Source: Eshraghiella sp964441705 (GTDB lineage Bacteria; Bacillota; Clostridia; Lachnospirales; Lachnospiraceae). From it: a DNA stretch of 64,000 bases. Each line of letters opens with the position of its first letter. Position 1 is the stretch's first letter. A model generated the notes under the pieces. It was not told the origin of the DNA, did no database searches, and worked only from the letters and a program-made list of their open reading frames with translations. The DNA lies in assembly GCA_964441705.1 (NCBI GenBank), contig CAYTWF010000002.1, forward strand, positions 1-64,000, written 5' to 3'. Position numbers and translations under genes: made by a program. Of this stretch, positions 19,370 to 28,204 are shown piece by piece.

Positions 19370-20665
19370 ATGGCTAAATATAAAGATTTTGATGATGATT
19401 ATATATATGATGACGAGGAGGATGATATAGAGTATTACGATAAGCCCGTACCTAAAAAAAATACTCAAACATCCAGAAACGTACAGAGCCGTGGAAATAC
19501 ACAGACCACAAGAGCTGTAAAGTCATCAAGGACTACACAGAACCGGTCAGCATCACAGAATAGAAAGCCTGCACCCCGCAAAAAGAAAAAGAAAATGAAA
19601 AGATGGGTGCTGGTGCTTATTTTTGTGGTAGAAATAATAGTTATGCTTGTACTCATAGGGGTATGGTATGTTGTTAATAAGCTTTCCATGATAGAGATAG
19701 ACCCTATTGACAGAGGTTCCATAGTTATTAATGACGACATTAATGATGATTCAGAGGAGGTACTTAAGGGATATACCAATATACTGCTTCTGGGTTCTGA
19801 TGCCAGAGATAATACCTCAGACGGACTTCTTAAAAAGGATGTTAATCATACAGATGCTATCATTATTGCAAGTATCAATAATGAAACTAAAGAGGTTAAG
19901 CTGGTGTCCATATATAGAGATACAATGCTTCAGATTCCGGAGTGTGATGGTACTAATGCCTATACATATGATAAGGCAACAGAGGCCATGTTCAGATTTG
20001 GCGTTGAGTCAACAATAAGTATGGTTAATAAGAACTGTGACCTTGATATCAAGGATTATGTAATGGTTAACTGGAATGCATTAATTGATATTATTGATGC
20101 TGTAGGAGGTATTGATATTGAGATTAATGATGTTGAAAAAGAATGGATTAACAAATACCTGGTGGATACCAGTGTTAATACAGGCAGAACATATACCGAG
20201 GTTACAGGTACCGGAATGGTACATCTCGATGGAATCCAGGCAACTGCCTACTGCCGTATAAGATATGGTGGAGGCGATGATTACAGGAGAACTGAGAGAC
20301 AGAGAACTGTAATTGGTCTCGTTGTAGAGAAAGCCAAGCATATGAATATTTCAGAGCTTAACAGTGCAATTAACGCAATATTTGGTAATGTTGCAACAAG
20401 TATAAGCATGTCAGACATGATTGGAATGGCGAAGAATCTTAATGATTATACAATTGCGGACTCTACGGGATTCCCATTTGAGCATTCAACGGCTGTTAAA
20501 TATATTGCAGATTATCCTAATATTAAGGACCCTGTATGGGCTGTTAATCTGTCACAGAATGTAACGGAGCTTCATAAATATCTGTTTGATGAGGATAATT
20601 ATGTGTCATCTGCTACTGTGCAGTCAATCAGCCAGTATCTGTCGGATTCAACAGGCCTTAAGTAA
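19370..20665 (+). CDS. LytR-CpsA-Psr (LCP) family glycopolymer ligase
   Basis: LCP proteins attach lipid-linked glycopolymers to peptidoglycan outside the membrane. This 431-aa protein starts with an acidic cytoplasmic stretch rich in Asp, Glu and Tyr, then a basic Arg/Lys/Ser/Thr stretch and a transmembrane helix near residues 80-102. The LCP domain (about 140-340) has the motifs NILLLGSDARD, HTDAIIIASIN and VSIYRDT, and the Arg-rich RIRYGGGDDYRRTERQR. I chose ATG 19370 because GGAAGGA (19354-19360) lies 9 bases before it. The long acidic N-terminus is unusual for the family and could be a site of regulation. Its place after the initiating transferase supports a role in anchoring the locus's polymer. 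Confidence 0.85.
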   Translation: MAKYKDFDDDYIYDDEEDDIEYYDKPVPKKNTQTSRNVQSRGNTQTTRAVKSSRTTQNRSASQNRKPAPRKKKKKMKRWVLVLIFVVEIIVMLVLIGVWYVVNKLSMIEIDPIDRGSIVINDDINDDSEEVLKGYTNILLLGSDARDNTSDGLLKKDVNHTDAIIIASINNETKEVKLVSIYRDTMLQIPECDGTNAYTYDKATEAMFRFGVESTISMVNKNCDLDIKDYVMVNWNALIDIIDAVGGIDIEINDVEKEWINKYLVDTSVNTGRTYTEVTGTGMVHLDGIQATAYCRIRYGGGDDYRRTERQRTVIGLVVEKAKHMNISELNSAINAIFGNVATSISMSDMIGMAKNLNDYTIADSTGFPFEHSTAVKYIADYPNIKDPVWAVNLSQNVTELHKYLFDEDNYVSSATVQSISQYLSDSTGLK

Positions 20666-20691
20666 AATAATAACTGGTATGGAGGGACGTT

Positions 20692-22539
20692 TTGGAGAAA
20701 AAAATTAAAAGGTGGAAGAGCTGTAGTGTTGGAATAAGGATGGCAATTTCACTTATATGGGTAATATTGTCAGTAGTACTGATTGAATTATGTTTTAACC
20801 TTAAGCTGATTACATTGCCGGACAGTGAAAAGGGTACATTTCAGATTAATGATTATACTGAAACCGCCAATGGAATTATAATTGATTATGATGGGTATGT
20901 TAATAAACTTATTATTGATTATAACAGAAATGGTGAGCTGACACAGAACATAACTGTTGATACAGGGGAACAATCGGTAATTACAAGAAAGATTCCGCTT
21001 TATCTTGATAGAACTGTTAATAATATTAATAAGACTGTTAATTCACTGGAGGTAACAACGCAGGGCAGGTCAGATATCGTGTCTGTATCTGTTAAGAATG
21101 AGCCATATATTAACTGGATGCGTGTCTGGGCAGTATTGGCGTTTCTTGCAGCAATTGATGCACTGGTTATTTTCAGAACTGTAATAGCCCGAAAAGCAGA
21201 GCTTGGATTTGCAATTATTGCAGCAGGCGTTGGTATTGGAATGATTATTGCAATGCCATTATCCAGAGTAGGCTTTGATGAGGAATCTCATTTTAGAAGC
21301 GTATTTATACTTTCGTTTGAAGGTCAGACAACCGAGGACGGTACACTTTGGGATATGCTTAATGTATCAGATGCCAATCATCCTGCAATATATACAGGCT
21401 CCTATGAGGAATATAATGACCTGTATGATTATCTGAATGAACATGCCAATTACTATAATATAGAGGATGAGGAATATCGAATCACCCCAAGGTCAACAAG
21501 CTCCTTTGCAACCTTTGGATATGTATTTATGTCATTTGGTGTTAATGTGGCCAGAATGTGCCATATGGGCTTTGCCAATATATATATACTTGCCAGAATA
21601 ATTAATCTGATAACGTATATTGTGCTGATGACATTTGCCATAAGGATACTTAAAAAAGGTAAAATGGTATTGGCGGTACTGGCACTTATGCCGACTAATA
21701 TGTTCCTTGCTTCAACGATTACATATGATGTGGCAGTAACTGGATTTATCAGTCTGGGACTTGCGTTCATAATTAATGGATTTACAGAAACTGAGAAGCC
21801 GGTAAGCTGGAAGCAGCTTATTCTGGGACTTGCTTTTATGGGCTATGGATGTCTGCCAAAGGCTGTATATGCACCATTGCTGCTGCTGCCGCTGTTCTAT
21901 AGTGCAGACAGGTTTAAGGATAGCAAAACAAAGCTTTTGATGAAGCTTATAAGTGCAGCTGGCTTTGTGATAGCAGTCTCTACAGCAGCACTGCCTATGC
22001 TTATTAATGGTTCAGGAGACCCAAGGGGCGGGAATACAGATGGAGGCTCACAGATAAGCTTTATTCTCAATAATATGGGAACATATGCCGGACTGCTGTG
22101 CAGTTCAATAATTAATCATTTACAGCAGTACACAATTGGACCACTTACACTTGATAATATGTATTTTCTCGGAATTGGAAGAATGACGTATATTCTGGAT
22201 GTGGTACTCGCTTATGTAATAATTACTCATAATCATGAGGGCTATACACTTAGAAAAAATGCAAGAATCGGATTGGGCGTTACAATAGCCGCATCAACAG
22301 CTCTTGTATGGACAATAATGTATGTAGTATTTACTGAGGTTGGAATTACCTCGGTTATTAATGGAGTGCAGGGAAGATATTTTATACCGCTGCTTTTTGC
22401 GGGCTCACTTTTGTTTACTAATAAGCATTTTAAGAACAATATCAGACCGGAGGTATATAATTTCAGTCTGTATATAGCAATGGGACTGATACTGGGATAT
22501 GAATCCTTTTATCAGCTGTTAAATGTAAGCTGCTTTTAA
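20692..22539 (+). CDS. DUF2142-like polytopic membrane protein
   Basis: This 615-aa membrane protein begins with a helix (about residues 20-38), an extracellular beta-rich domain of about 100 residues, and then ten or more helices. The sequence GFDEESHFR after the second helix resembles the conserved DE-HF motif of DUF2142 proteins, which occur in polysaccharide loci and resemble lipid-linked-sugar glycosyltransferases of the GT-C fold. It could therefore add sugars from polyprenyl-phosphate donors to the outside of the growing glycan; that is inference. The start is TTG 20692 behind GGAGGG. The gene lies between the LCP gene and rfbD. Confidence 0.65.
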   Translation: MEKKIKRWKSCSVGIRMAISLIWVILSVVLIELCFNLKLITLPDSEKGTFQINDYTETANGIIIDYDGYVNKLIIDYNRNGELTQNITVDTGEQSVITRKIPLYLDRTVNNINKTVNSLEVTTQGRSDIVSVSVKNEPYINWMRVWAVLAFLAAIDALVIFRTVIARKAELGFAIIAAGVGIGMIIAMPLSRVGFDEESHFRSVFILSFEGQTTEDGTLWDMLNVSDANHPAIYTGSYEEYNDLYDYLNEHANYYNIEDEEYRITPRSTSSFATFGYVFMSFGVNVARMCHMGFANIYILARIINLITYIVLMTFAIRILKKGKMVLAVLALMPTNMFLASTITYDVAVTGFISLGLAFIINGFTETEKPVSWKQLILGLAFMGYGCLPKAVYAPLLLLPLFYSADRFKDSKTKLLMKLISAAGFVIAVSTAALPMLINGSGDPRGGNTDGGSQISFILNNMGTYAGLLCSSIINHLQQYTIGPLTLDNMYFLGIGRMTYILDVVLAYVIITHNHEGYTLRKNARIGLGVTIAASTALVWTIMYVVFTEVGITSVINGVQGRYFIPLLFAGSLLFTNKHFKNNIRPEVYNFSLYIAMGLILGYESFYQLLNVSCF

Positions 22540-22559
22540 TTCCAAGGAGGATAATATAT

Positions 22560-23420
22560 ATGAAGAAAATAATTGTAACCGGATGTAATGGACAGCTGGG
22601 ACGGGCAATTAACAGGGTGTATGAAGGAAATACAGAATATGAGCTTGTTAATACTGATGTTGCAGAGCTTGACATAACTGCTGTTGACAAGGTAATGGAG
22701 TTTGTTGCACAGGTGAAGCCTTATGCAATAATTAACTGTGCTGCATATACTGCAGTTGATAAATGTGAGGTTGATAAGGAGCTTGCCTATAAGATTAATG
22801 CAATAGGACCTAGAAACCTTGCTATTGCGGCAGCACGTTATGATGCCAGACTTATGCATGTGTCAACTGATTATGTTTTTGCAGGGGATGGTACAGAGCC
22901 ATATAAAGAGTTTGATACCCCTAATCCAAAGAGCATGTATGGATATACCAAGCTTGCAGGTGAGAATTTTGTTAAGGAATTTGCAAAAGAATATTTTATT
23001 GTAAGAACTGCATGGCTATATGGTGAGGGACATAATTTTGTTAAAACAATGCTTGCGCTTTCAGAGACACATGATGAGGTTAGTGTTGTATGTGACCAGT
23101 TTGGTTCACCAACAAGTGCAATGGAGCTTGCAAGAGCAATTGCATATCTGCTTCCAACAGATAACTTTGGAACCTTTCACGGCACCTGTGAGGGAATGTG
23201 TTCATGGGCAGATTTTACAACTGAGATATTCAGACTTACAGGCAGGAATACCAAGGTAAATTATATTACGTCAGAGGAGTATGCCACAATGTATCCGGCC
23301 TCAGCAAAAAGACCGGCATATTCTGTTCTTGACAATTATATGCTCACACTTACAACTGACTATAAATATGCTGACTGGCATGATGCAATTGTAGAATACA
23401 TTAAGGATTATATTCAATAA
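22560..23420 (+). CDS. rfbD: dTDP-4-dehydrorhamnose reductase
   Basis: RfbD reduces dTDP-4-keto-L-rhamnose to dTDP-L-rhamnose with NAD(P)H, the last step of rhamnose donor synthesis. The 286-aa protein has the Rossmann motif GCNGQLG at residues 8-14, the catalytic pair Tyr127 and Lys131 in YGYTK, the STDYVF strand and the C-terminal RPAYSVLDN motif of the family. It lies upstream of, and is separated by a terminator and promoter from, rfbB-rfbA-rfbC, so this last enzyme is transcribed with the preceding genes while the first three have their own promoter. AAGGAGG precedes the ATG. Confidence 0.95.
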   Translation: MKKIIVTGCNGQLGRAINRVYEGNTEYELVNTDVAELDITAVDKVMEFVAQVKPYAIINCAAYTAVDKCEVDKELAYKINAIGPRNLAIAAARYDARLMHVSTDYVFAGDGTEPYKEFDTPNPKSMYGYTKLAGENFVKEFAKEYFIVRTAWLYGEGHNFVKTMLALSETHDEVSVVCDQFGSPTSAMELARAIAYLLPTDNFGTFHGTCEGMCSWADFTTEIFRLTGRNTKVNYITSEEYATMYPASAKRPAYSVLDNYMLTLTTDYKYADWHDAIVEYIKDYIQ

Positions 23421-23431
23421 TACTATTTTTT

Positions 23432-23470
23432 AATACCGTTTTTTCAGGATATTGAATAAACGGTATTTTT
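23432..23470 (+). terminator. Intrinsic terminator after rfbD
   Basis: AATACCGTTT (23432-23441) pairs perfectly with AAACGGTATT (23458-23467). The run of T from 23466 to 23470 completes a standard Rho-independent terminator. The stem overlaps the promoter of the next operon. Confidence 0.85.
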
Positions 23471-23480
23471 GTGGTAAAAT
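23452..23480 (+). promoter_or_regulatory. Sigma-A promoter for rfbB-rfbA-rfbC
   Basis: TTGAAT (23452-23457) and TAAAAT (23475-23480) are 17 bp apart, a good sigma-A match 41 bp before the rfbB start. The -35 lies in the loop of the preceding terminator hairpin, so the spacer contains the second half of the stem. Confidence 0.65.
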
Positions 23481-23520
23481 TAAACAATATATGCAAACAA
23501 ACATATTAGGAGGAACAAAT

Positions 23521-24600
23521 ATGAGAACTTATTTAGTAACCGGAGGAGCCGGATTTATTGGTTCTAATTACATTCATTACATGTTTAGAAAGTATAACAA
23601 TAACATAAGAATAATCAATGTTGACTGTCTTACATATGCAGGCAACCTGGAGAATCTTAAGGATATAGAAGACAGAGATAACTACACTTTTGTTAAAGCA
23701 GATATCTGTGACAGAGCTGCTATTGAGAAAATATTTGCTGAAAATGACATTGACCGTGTAGTTCATTTCGCTGCAGAAAGCCATGTTGACAGAAGTATTA
23801 AACACCCGGAGGTATTCATCCAGACTAACGTTCTTGGTACAGCAGTTATGCTTAATGCAGCCAAGAAGGCATGGGAGCTTCCAGATGGCAGCTTTAAGGA
23901 GGACAAGAAATTCCTTCACGTATCAACTGATGAGGTATATGGTTCACTTCCAGAGGATGACAAGGCATTTTTCTATGAGACAACACCTATTGACCCACAC
24001 AGCCCATATTCAGCAAGCAAGGCTTCATCTGATATGATTGTTAAATCATACATTGACACATATCATTTTCCGGCTAATATTACTAATTGCAGTAATAACT
24101 ATGGACCTTACCAGTTCCCTGAGAAGCTTATTCCTCTTATAATCAATAACGCACTTAATGGCAGGAAGCTTCCTGTATATGGCGATGGTAAGAATGTTCG
24201 TGACTGGTTATATGTTGATGACCATGCCAAGGCTATTGATATGGTTCAGGAAGAGGGCAAGCTTGGCGAGAGATACAATATCGGCGGACATAATGAGAAA
24301 CAGAATATAGAGATTATTACAACAATTCTTGAAGTCCTTAACGAGATGCTTCCTGATTCTGATCCAAGAAAAGCAGCTATCAATGAGCAGCTTATAACAT
24401 ATGTTGAGGACCGTAAGGGACATGACAGAAGATATGCAATTGCTCCTGATAAGATTAAAGCAGATTTGGGCTGGTATCCTGAGACAATGTTCAAGGACGG
24501 AATAAGACTTACAATTAAGTGGTATTTTGACCATGAGGATTGGATGAAGAACGTAACAAGCGGTGATTATCAGAAGTATTATTCTGAGATGTACAAGTAG
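23521..24600 (+). CDS. rfbB: dTDP-glucose 4,6-dehydratase
   Basis: RfbB converts dTDP-glucose to dTDP-4-keto-6-deoxyglucose, the second step of the rhamnose pathway. The 359-aa short-chain dehydrogenase has the NAD motif TGGAGFIG at residues 7-14, STDEVYG with the catalytic acid residues, and the YSASK Tyr-Lys pair. I use ATG 23521 because AGGAGGA (23508-23514) precedes it; an in-frame ATG at 23452 lies inside the terminator hairpin. It is followed by rfbA 12 bases later, then rfbC. Confidence 0.95.
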   Translation: MRTYLVTGGAGFIGSNYIHYMFRKYNNNIRIINVDCLTYAGNLENLKDIEDRDNYTFVKADICDRAAIEKIFAENDIDRVVHFAAESHVDRSIKHPEVFIQTNVLGTAVMLNAAKKAWELPDGSFKEDKKFLHVSTDEVYGSLPEDDKAFFYETTPIDPHSPYSASKASSDMIVKSYIDTYHFPANITNCSNNYGPYQFPEKLIPLIINNALNGRKLPVYGDGKNVRDWLYVDDHAKAIDMVQEEGKLGERYNIGGHNEKQNIEIITTILEVLNEMLPDSDPRKAAINEQLITYVEDRKGHDRRYAIAPDKIKADLGWYPETMFKDGIRLTIKWYFDHEDWMKNVTSGDYQKYYSEMYK

Positions 24601-24612
24601 GAGGGATTTACA

Positions 24613-25482
24613 ATGAAGGGTATTATTTTAGCCGGAGGCTCAGGAACAAGACTGTATCCGCTTACCAAAGCAATTTCCAAGCAGATTATGCCTGTATATG
24701 ACAAGCCAATGATATATTATCCATTATCAACACTTATGCTTGCCGGAATCAGGGATGTACTTATTATATCTACACCAAGGGATTTGCCTGTATTTGAGGA
24801 GCTGTTAAGTGACGGAAGCCAGCTTGGAATGAATATTTCGTATGCAGTTCAGGAGACTCCTAGAGGACTTGCTGATGCATTTATTGTTGGTGAAAAATTC
24901 ATTGGCAGCGATAATGTAGCACTTGTTCTTGGAGATAATATTTTCTACGGACAAAGCTTTTCCAAGGTGCTTCTAAATGCAGCTAACAGAACCAAGGGAG
25001 CAACAATATTTGGTTATTATGTTAAGGACCCAAGAGAATATGGGGTAGTTGAATTTGATGATAATGGCAAAGCCTTATCAATTGAGGAGAAGCCGGAGGT
25101 GCCTAAGTCTAATTATGCGGTGCCAGGTCTTTACTTCTATGATAATGATGTTGTGGAGATTGCCAAGAATGTACAGCCATCCAAGCGTGGCGAAATAGAG
25201 ATTACAAGCGTTAATAATGAGTACTTAAGAAGAGGCGACCTTTACGTTGAGACTTTGGGAAGAGGTTTTGCATGGCTTGATACAGGTAATCATGATGCAC
25301 TCCTTGACGCAGCAGATTTTGTTGCGGCATTCCAGAAGAGACAGGGCTTGTATATCTCATGTATTGAGGAGATTGCGTTTAAGCGTAAGTTCATATCAAG
25401 AGAACAGTTAGTTAAGCTGGCACAGCCTTTACTTAAGACTGACTACGGCAGATATCTTATTGACGTAGCTAACGGTCTGTAG
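24613..25482 (+). CDS. rfbA: Glucose-1-phosphate thymidylyltransferase
   Basis: RfbA makes dTDP-glucose from dTTP and glucose-1-phosphate, the entry step of dTDP-L-rhamnose synthesis. The 289-aa protein shows the nucleotidyltransferase signature GGSGTRLYPLT at its start, KQIMPVYDKPMIYYPLSTLM, the magnesium site GDNIFYG, and FAWLDTGNHDALLDAA. Length and motifs match the short RmlA class. AGGAGGG gives a strong ribosome site. The likely source of glucose-1-phosphate is the phospho-sugar mutase at 34947. Confidence 0.95.
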   Translation: MKGIILAGGSGTRLYPLTKAISKQIMPVYDKPMIYYPLSTLMLAGIRDVLIISTPRDLPVFEELLSDGSQLGMNISYAVQETPRGLADAFIVGEKFIGSDNVALVLGDNIFYGQSFSKVLLNAANRTKGATIFGYYVKDPREYGVVEFDDNGKALSIEEKPEVPKSNYAVPGLYFYDNDVVEIAKNVQPSKRGEIEITSVNNEYLRRGDLYVETLGRGFAWLDTGNHDALLDAADFVAAFQKRQGLYISCIEEIAFKRKFISREQLVKLAQPLLKTDYGRYLIDVANGL

Positions 25483-25512
25483 AATATTTTAAATAAAAGA
25501 GGTAATACGATA

Positions 25513-26070
25513 ATGGGACAGATAACAGTAACAACATGTGAGATAGAAGGACTTAAAGTAATCGAACCAAAGGTATTTGGTGACAACAGAGGATATTTCT
25601 TTGAATCCTACAATAAGAAGGATTATGAGGAAGCCGGCATAACACAGGAATTTGTTCAGGATAACCAGTCAGCATCCAAGAGAGGTGTGCTGAGAGGTCT
25701 GCATTTTCAGAAAAATTTTCCTCAGGATAAGCTTGTACGTGTTATCAGGGGAGAGGTATTTGACGTGGCAGTAGACCTTAGAGAAGGCTCAGCTACATAT
25801 GGAAAGTGGTATGGAGTAGTTCTTTCAGAGGATAATAAGAAACAGTTCTTTATCCCTAAGAATTTTGCTCATGGATTTCTTGTACTTTCTGATTATGCAG
25901 AATTTGCATATAAGTGTACTGATTTTTATCACCCTAATGATGAGGGCGGACTTTTATGGAGTGACCCTGATATTGGAATTGAGTGGCCTCTTCAGGATGG
26001 TGTGGAGCTTATTTTCTCAGATAAAGACCAGGTATGGCCGGGAATAAAAGATTACAAAAAAGGTTGTTAA
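25513..26070 (+). CDS. rfbC: dTDP-4-dehydrorhamnose 3,5-epimerase
   Basis: RfbC epimerises C3 and C5 of dTDP-4-keto-6-deoxyglucose to give the L-rhamnose configuration. The 185-aa cupin protein has GDNRGYFFESY, the catalytic His in VLRGLHFQ and the FIPKNFAHGFLVLSD strand typical of RmlC. It ends 3 bases before the ABC permease gene, so the rhamnose genes and exporter are read together. Confidence 0.95.
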   Translation: MGQITVTTCEIEGLKVIEPKVFGDNRGYFFESYNKKDYEEAGITQEFVQDNQSASKRGVLRGLHFQKNFPQDKLVRVIRGEVFDVAVDLREGSATYGKWYGVVLSEDNKKQFFIPKNFAHGFLVLSDYAEFAYKCTDFYHPNDEGGLLWSDPDIGIEWPLQDGVELIFSDKDQVWPGIKDYKKGC

Positions 26071-26073
26071 TTC

Positions 26074-26850
26074 ATGAAGACGATTATTGCTAACTTTAAT
26101 AAATACCGTCCATTGCTTAATGAGCTGGTAACCAGGGACGTTAAGACCAAGTACCGCAGGTCCGTCCTTGGTGTGCTGTGGACACTGCTTAACCCTCTGC
26201 TTATGATGGTTGTGCTGTCCATAGTATTTAACCAGCTCTTTAAATTCGATATAGACAATTATCCGCTTTATCTTTTAAGTGGACAGGTGGTATTCAATTT
26301 TTTCTCTGACTCAACTAATATGAGTATGAATGCCATTATTAATAATGCACCTCTTATCAAAAAGGTGTATGTACCTAAATATATGTTTGTTCTTTCAAGG
26401 ACTGTTTCGAGTGCAATTAATCTGATGGCCTCCTTCGCAGCCCTTGTTATTGTTATGCTTGTTACTAAAGCAGAGCTTCATTATACATCTGTACTGGCTG
26501 TGATTCCTATTGCATGTCTTATTCTTTTCTCCTTGGGAGTTGGAATGATACTGGCAACCTATGCAGTTAAGTTCAGGGATATTGTGCATCTGTACTCAGT
26601 GTTTACTACGGTATTAATGTATCTGACTCCTATAATCTATCCTCTGGCACAGCTTCCGGACTGGGTAAGACGTATTGTTTTGCTTAATCCACTTACAAGT
26701 ATTCTCCAGATGTTCAGGGGCTTTATGATATATGGAACGATGCCGGATTTATATACCTGTCTTATGACATTTATACCAAGTATCCTGCTTATTGTTTTGG
26801 GATGCCGGGTTTTCTATAAAAATCAGGATAATTTTATTCTTTATGTGTAG
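26074..26850 (+). CDS. Polysaccharide ABC exporter, permease (Wzm/TagG-type)
   Basis: This 258-aa ABC-2 permease has six transmembrane helices and the typical N-terminal sequence LVTRDVKTKYRRSVLGVLWTL that faces the cytosol. Together with the ATPase encoded next it should flip a polyprenyl-linked glycan to the outer face. Family members include Wzm (O-antigen) and TagG (teichoic acid). The arrangement rfbC-permease-ATPase in the same direction suggests the cargo contains rhamnose. Confidence 0.9.
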   Translation: MKTIIANFNKYRPLLNELVTRDVKTKYRRSVLGVLWTLLNPLLMMVVLSIVFNQLFKFDIDNYPLYLLSGQVVFNFFSDSTNMSMNAIINNAPLIKKVYVPKYMFVLSRTVSSAINLMASFAALVIVMLVTKAELHYTSVLAVIPIACLILFSLGVGMILATYAVKFRDIVHLYSVFTTVLMYLTPIIYPLAQLPDWVRRIVLLNPLTSILQMFRGFMIYGTMPDLYTCLMTFIPSILLIVLGCRVFYKNQDNFILYV

Positions 26851-26860
26851 GAGATAAGTG

Positions 26861-27598
26861 ATGGAAGAAAGAGAGACAATAATATCTGTTAATAATGTTT
26901 CCATGCGCTTTAATCTTGCGAAGGAAAAGGTTGACAGCCTTAAGGAATATCTTATAAGAGCAGTTAAGGGAAAACTCCAGTATGATGAATTCTGGGCACT
27001 TAATGATGTATCTTTTGATGTTAAGAAAGGCGATTCAGTTGGACTTATTGGTCTTAACGGCAGTGGCAAAAGTACGATGCTCAAGGTTATTGCAGGAGTG
27101 CTAAAGCCGACTAAGGGGAATGTAATGGTTAATGGTTCTGTAGCACCTCTTATAGAGCTTGGTGCAGGCTTTGATTTTGACCTTACAGGCCGGGAAAATA
27201 TCTATCTTAATGGTGCACTGCTGGGACGTTCCAGAAAAGAAATGGATGCAGTATTTGATGAGATAGTAGATTTTTCAGAGTTGGCTGAATTTATGGATGT
27301 TCCAATGAAGAATTATTCATCTGGTATGCTTTCAAGACTTGCTTTTTCAATTGCGACGTCGGGAAAGGCAGATATTCTTATAGTAGATGAGGTTCTGGCG
27401 GTTGGAGATTTTCGTTTTCAGGAAAAATGCCAGGACAGAATTAAGAAAATGATGGATGAGGGGACTACAGTTCTTTTTGTATCCCACAGCATTGAACAGG
27501 TTGAACAGATATGCAATAAGGTTGTATGGATTCAGTCCGGATGCGTCAGAATGAAGGGTGATTCCAAAGAAATCTGTGAGATATACAGGAATTCATAA
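26861..27598 (+). CDS. Polysaccharide ABC exporter, ATPase (Wzt/TagH-type)
   Basis: This 245-aa ATPase powers the permease encoded upstream. It has Walker A GLNGSGKST, the ABC signature SSGMLSR and Walker B ILIVDEVLAVGD, plus the switch His in FVSHS. It starts at ATG 26861, 7 bases after TAGGAG; a GTG at 26858 adds one residue. It stops soon after the nucleotide-binding domain, so it lacks the C-terminal carbohydrate-binding domain found in long Wzt proteins. Export should not depend on recognising a terminal cap by this protein. The small membrane protein encoded next may fill an accessory role. Confidence 0.9.
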   Translation: MEERETIISVNNVSMRFNLAKEKVDSLKEYLIRAVKGKLQYDEFWALNDVSFDVKKGDSVGLIGLNGSGKSTMLKVIAGVLKPTKGNVMVNGSVAPLIELGAGFDFDLTGRENIYLNGALLGRSRKEMDAVFDEIVDFSELAEFMDVPMKNYSSGMLSRLAFSIATSGKADILIVDEVLAVGDFRFQEKCQDRIKKMMDEGTTVLFVSHSIEQVEQICNKVVWIQSGCVRMKGDSKEICEIYRNS

Positions 27599-27621
27599 AT
27601 GTGGAAGGGCAATGTATTAAT

Positions 27622-28197
27622 ATGAATAAAAAGAACATAATTAGAGCAGTAATTCTTTTGCTGGTCATTGTGGCAGGCGGATACTTCTATTCATACGTTA
27701 AACGTGATATTCCGTTATACAATACGGACTACAGCCGAAGCAGCATGGTAAGTACAATTCCTGTATGTGAAGGCAGTGATTATGAATATGAATTTCAGTG
27801 TGACAAGGACAACTTAACAGGAGTTAAGCTCCTTATAGCAACAGCAGATACAGCTGATAAGTCAGGTACAATGTCTTACGCTGTGTATGATACACAGGGA
27901 AAACAGCTTACAGATACAGAGACTGTCAGACTGTCAAAGCTTAAGAATGGAAGATTTACAAAGCTTGATTTTGATACAATTAAAAACAGCAGTAATAATA
28001 CCTATGTACTGAAAATGACCTGCGCTAAAGCTGCCGGTTCAGGTGCAATGGTTGCTGTTACACCAGATGATAACCAGGAGCCGGCAATATTATATACCTA
28101 TATTGTGTGGGATGCTCAGACAATGGTAGTGTTTGCGGTAAGTATACTTTATCTTGTATTCTTTATCTGGGTATTAATGAAAATATTTAGAAAGTAG
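27622..28197 (+). CDS. Small membrane protein with extracellular beta domain
   Basis: This 191-aa hypothetical protein has an N-terminal helix (about residues 5-25), an extracellular beta-rich domain of about 125 residues and a C-terminal helix (about 162-185). The outside domain resembles in style the N-terminal outside domain of the DUF2142-like protein at 20692, but I cannot show homology by eye. ATG 27622 is preferred over GTG 27601, though its ribosome site GGAAGGG is a little far away. It lies between the ABC ATPase and the glycosyltransferase genes. Function unknown. Confidence 0.55.
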   Translation: MNKKNIIRAVILLLVIVAGGYFYSYVKRDIPLYNTDYSRSSMVSTIPVCEGSDYEYEFQCDKDNLTGVKLLIATADTADKSGTMSYAVYDTQGKQLTDTETVRLSKLKNGRFTKLDFDTIKNSSNNTYVLKMTCAKAAGSGAMVAVTPDDNQEPAILYTYIVWDAQTMVVFAVSILYLVFFIWVLMKIFRK

Positions 28198-28204
28198 GCA
28201 TATT

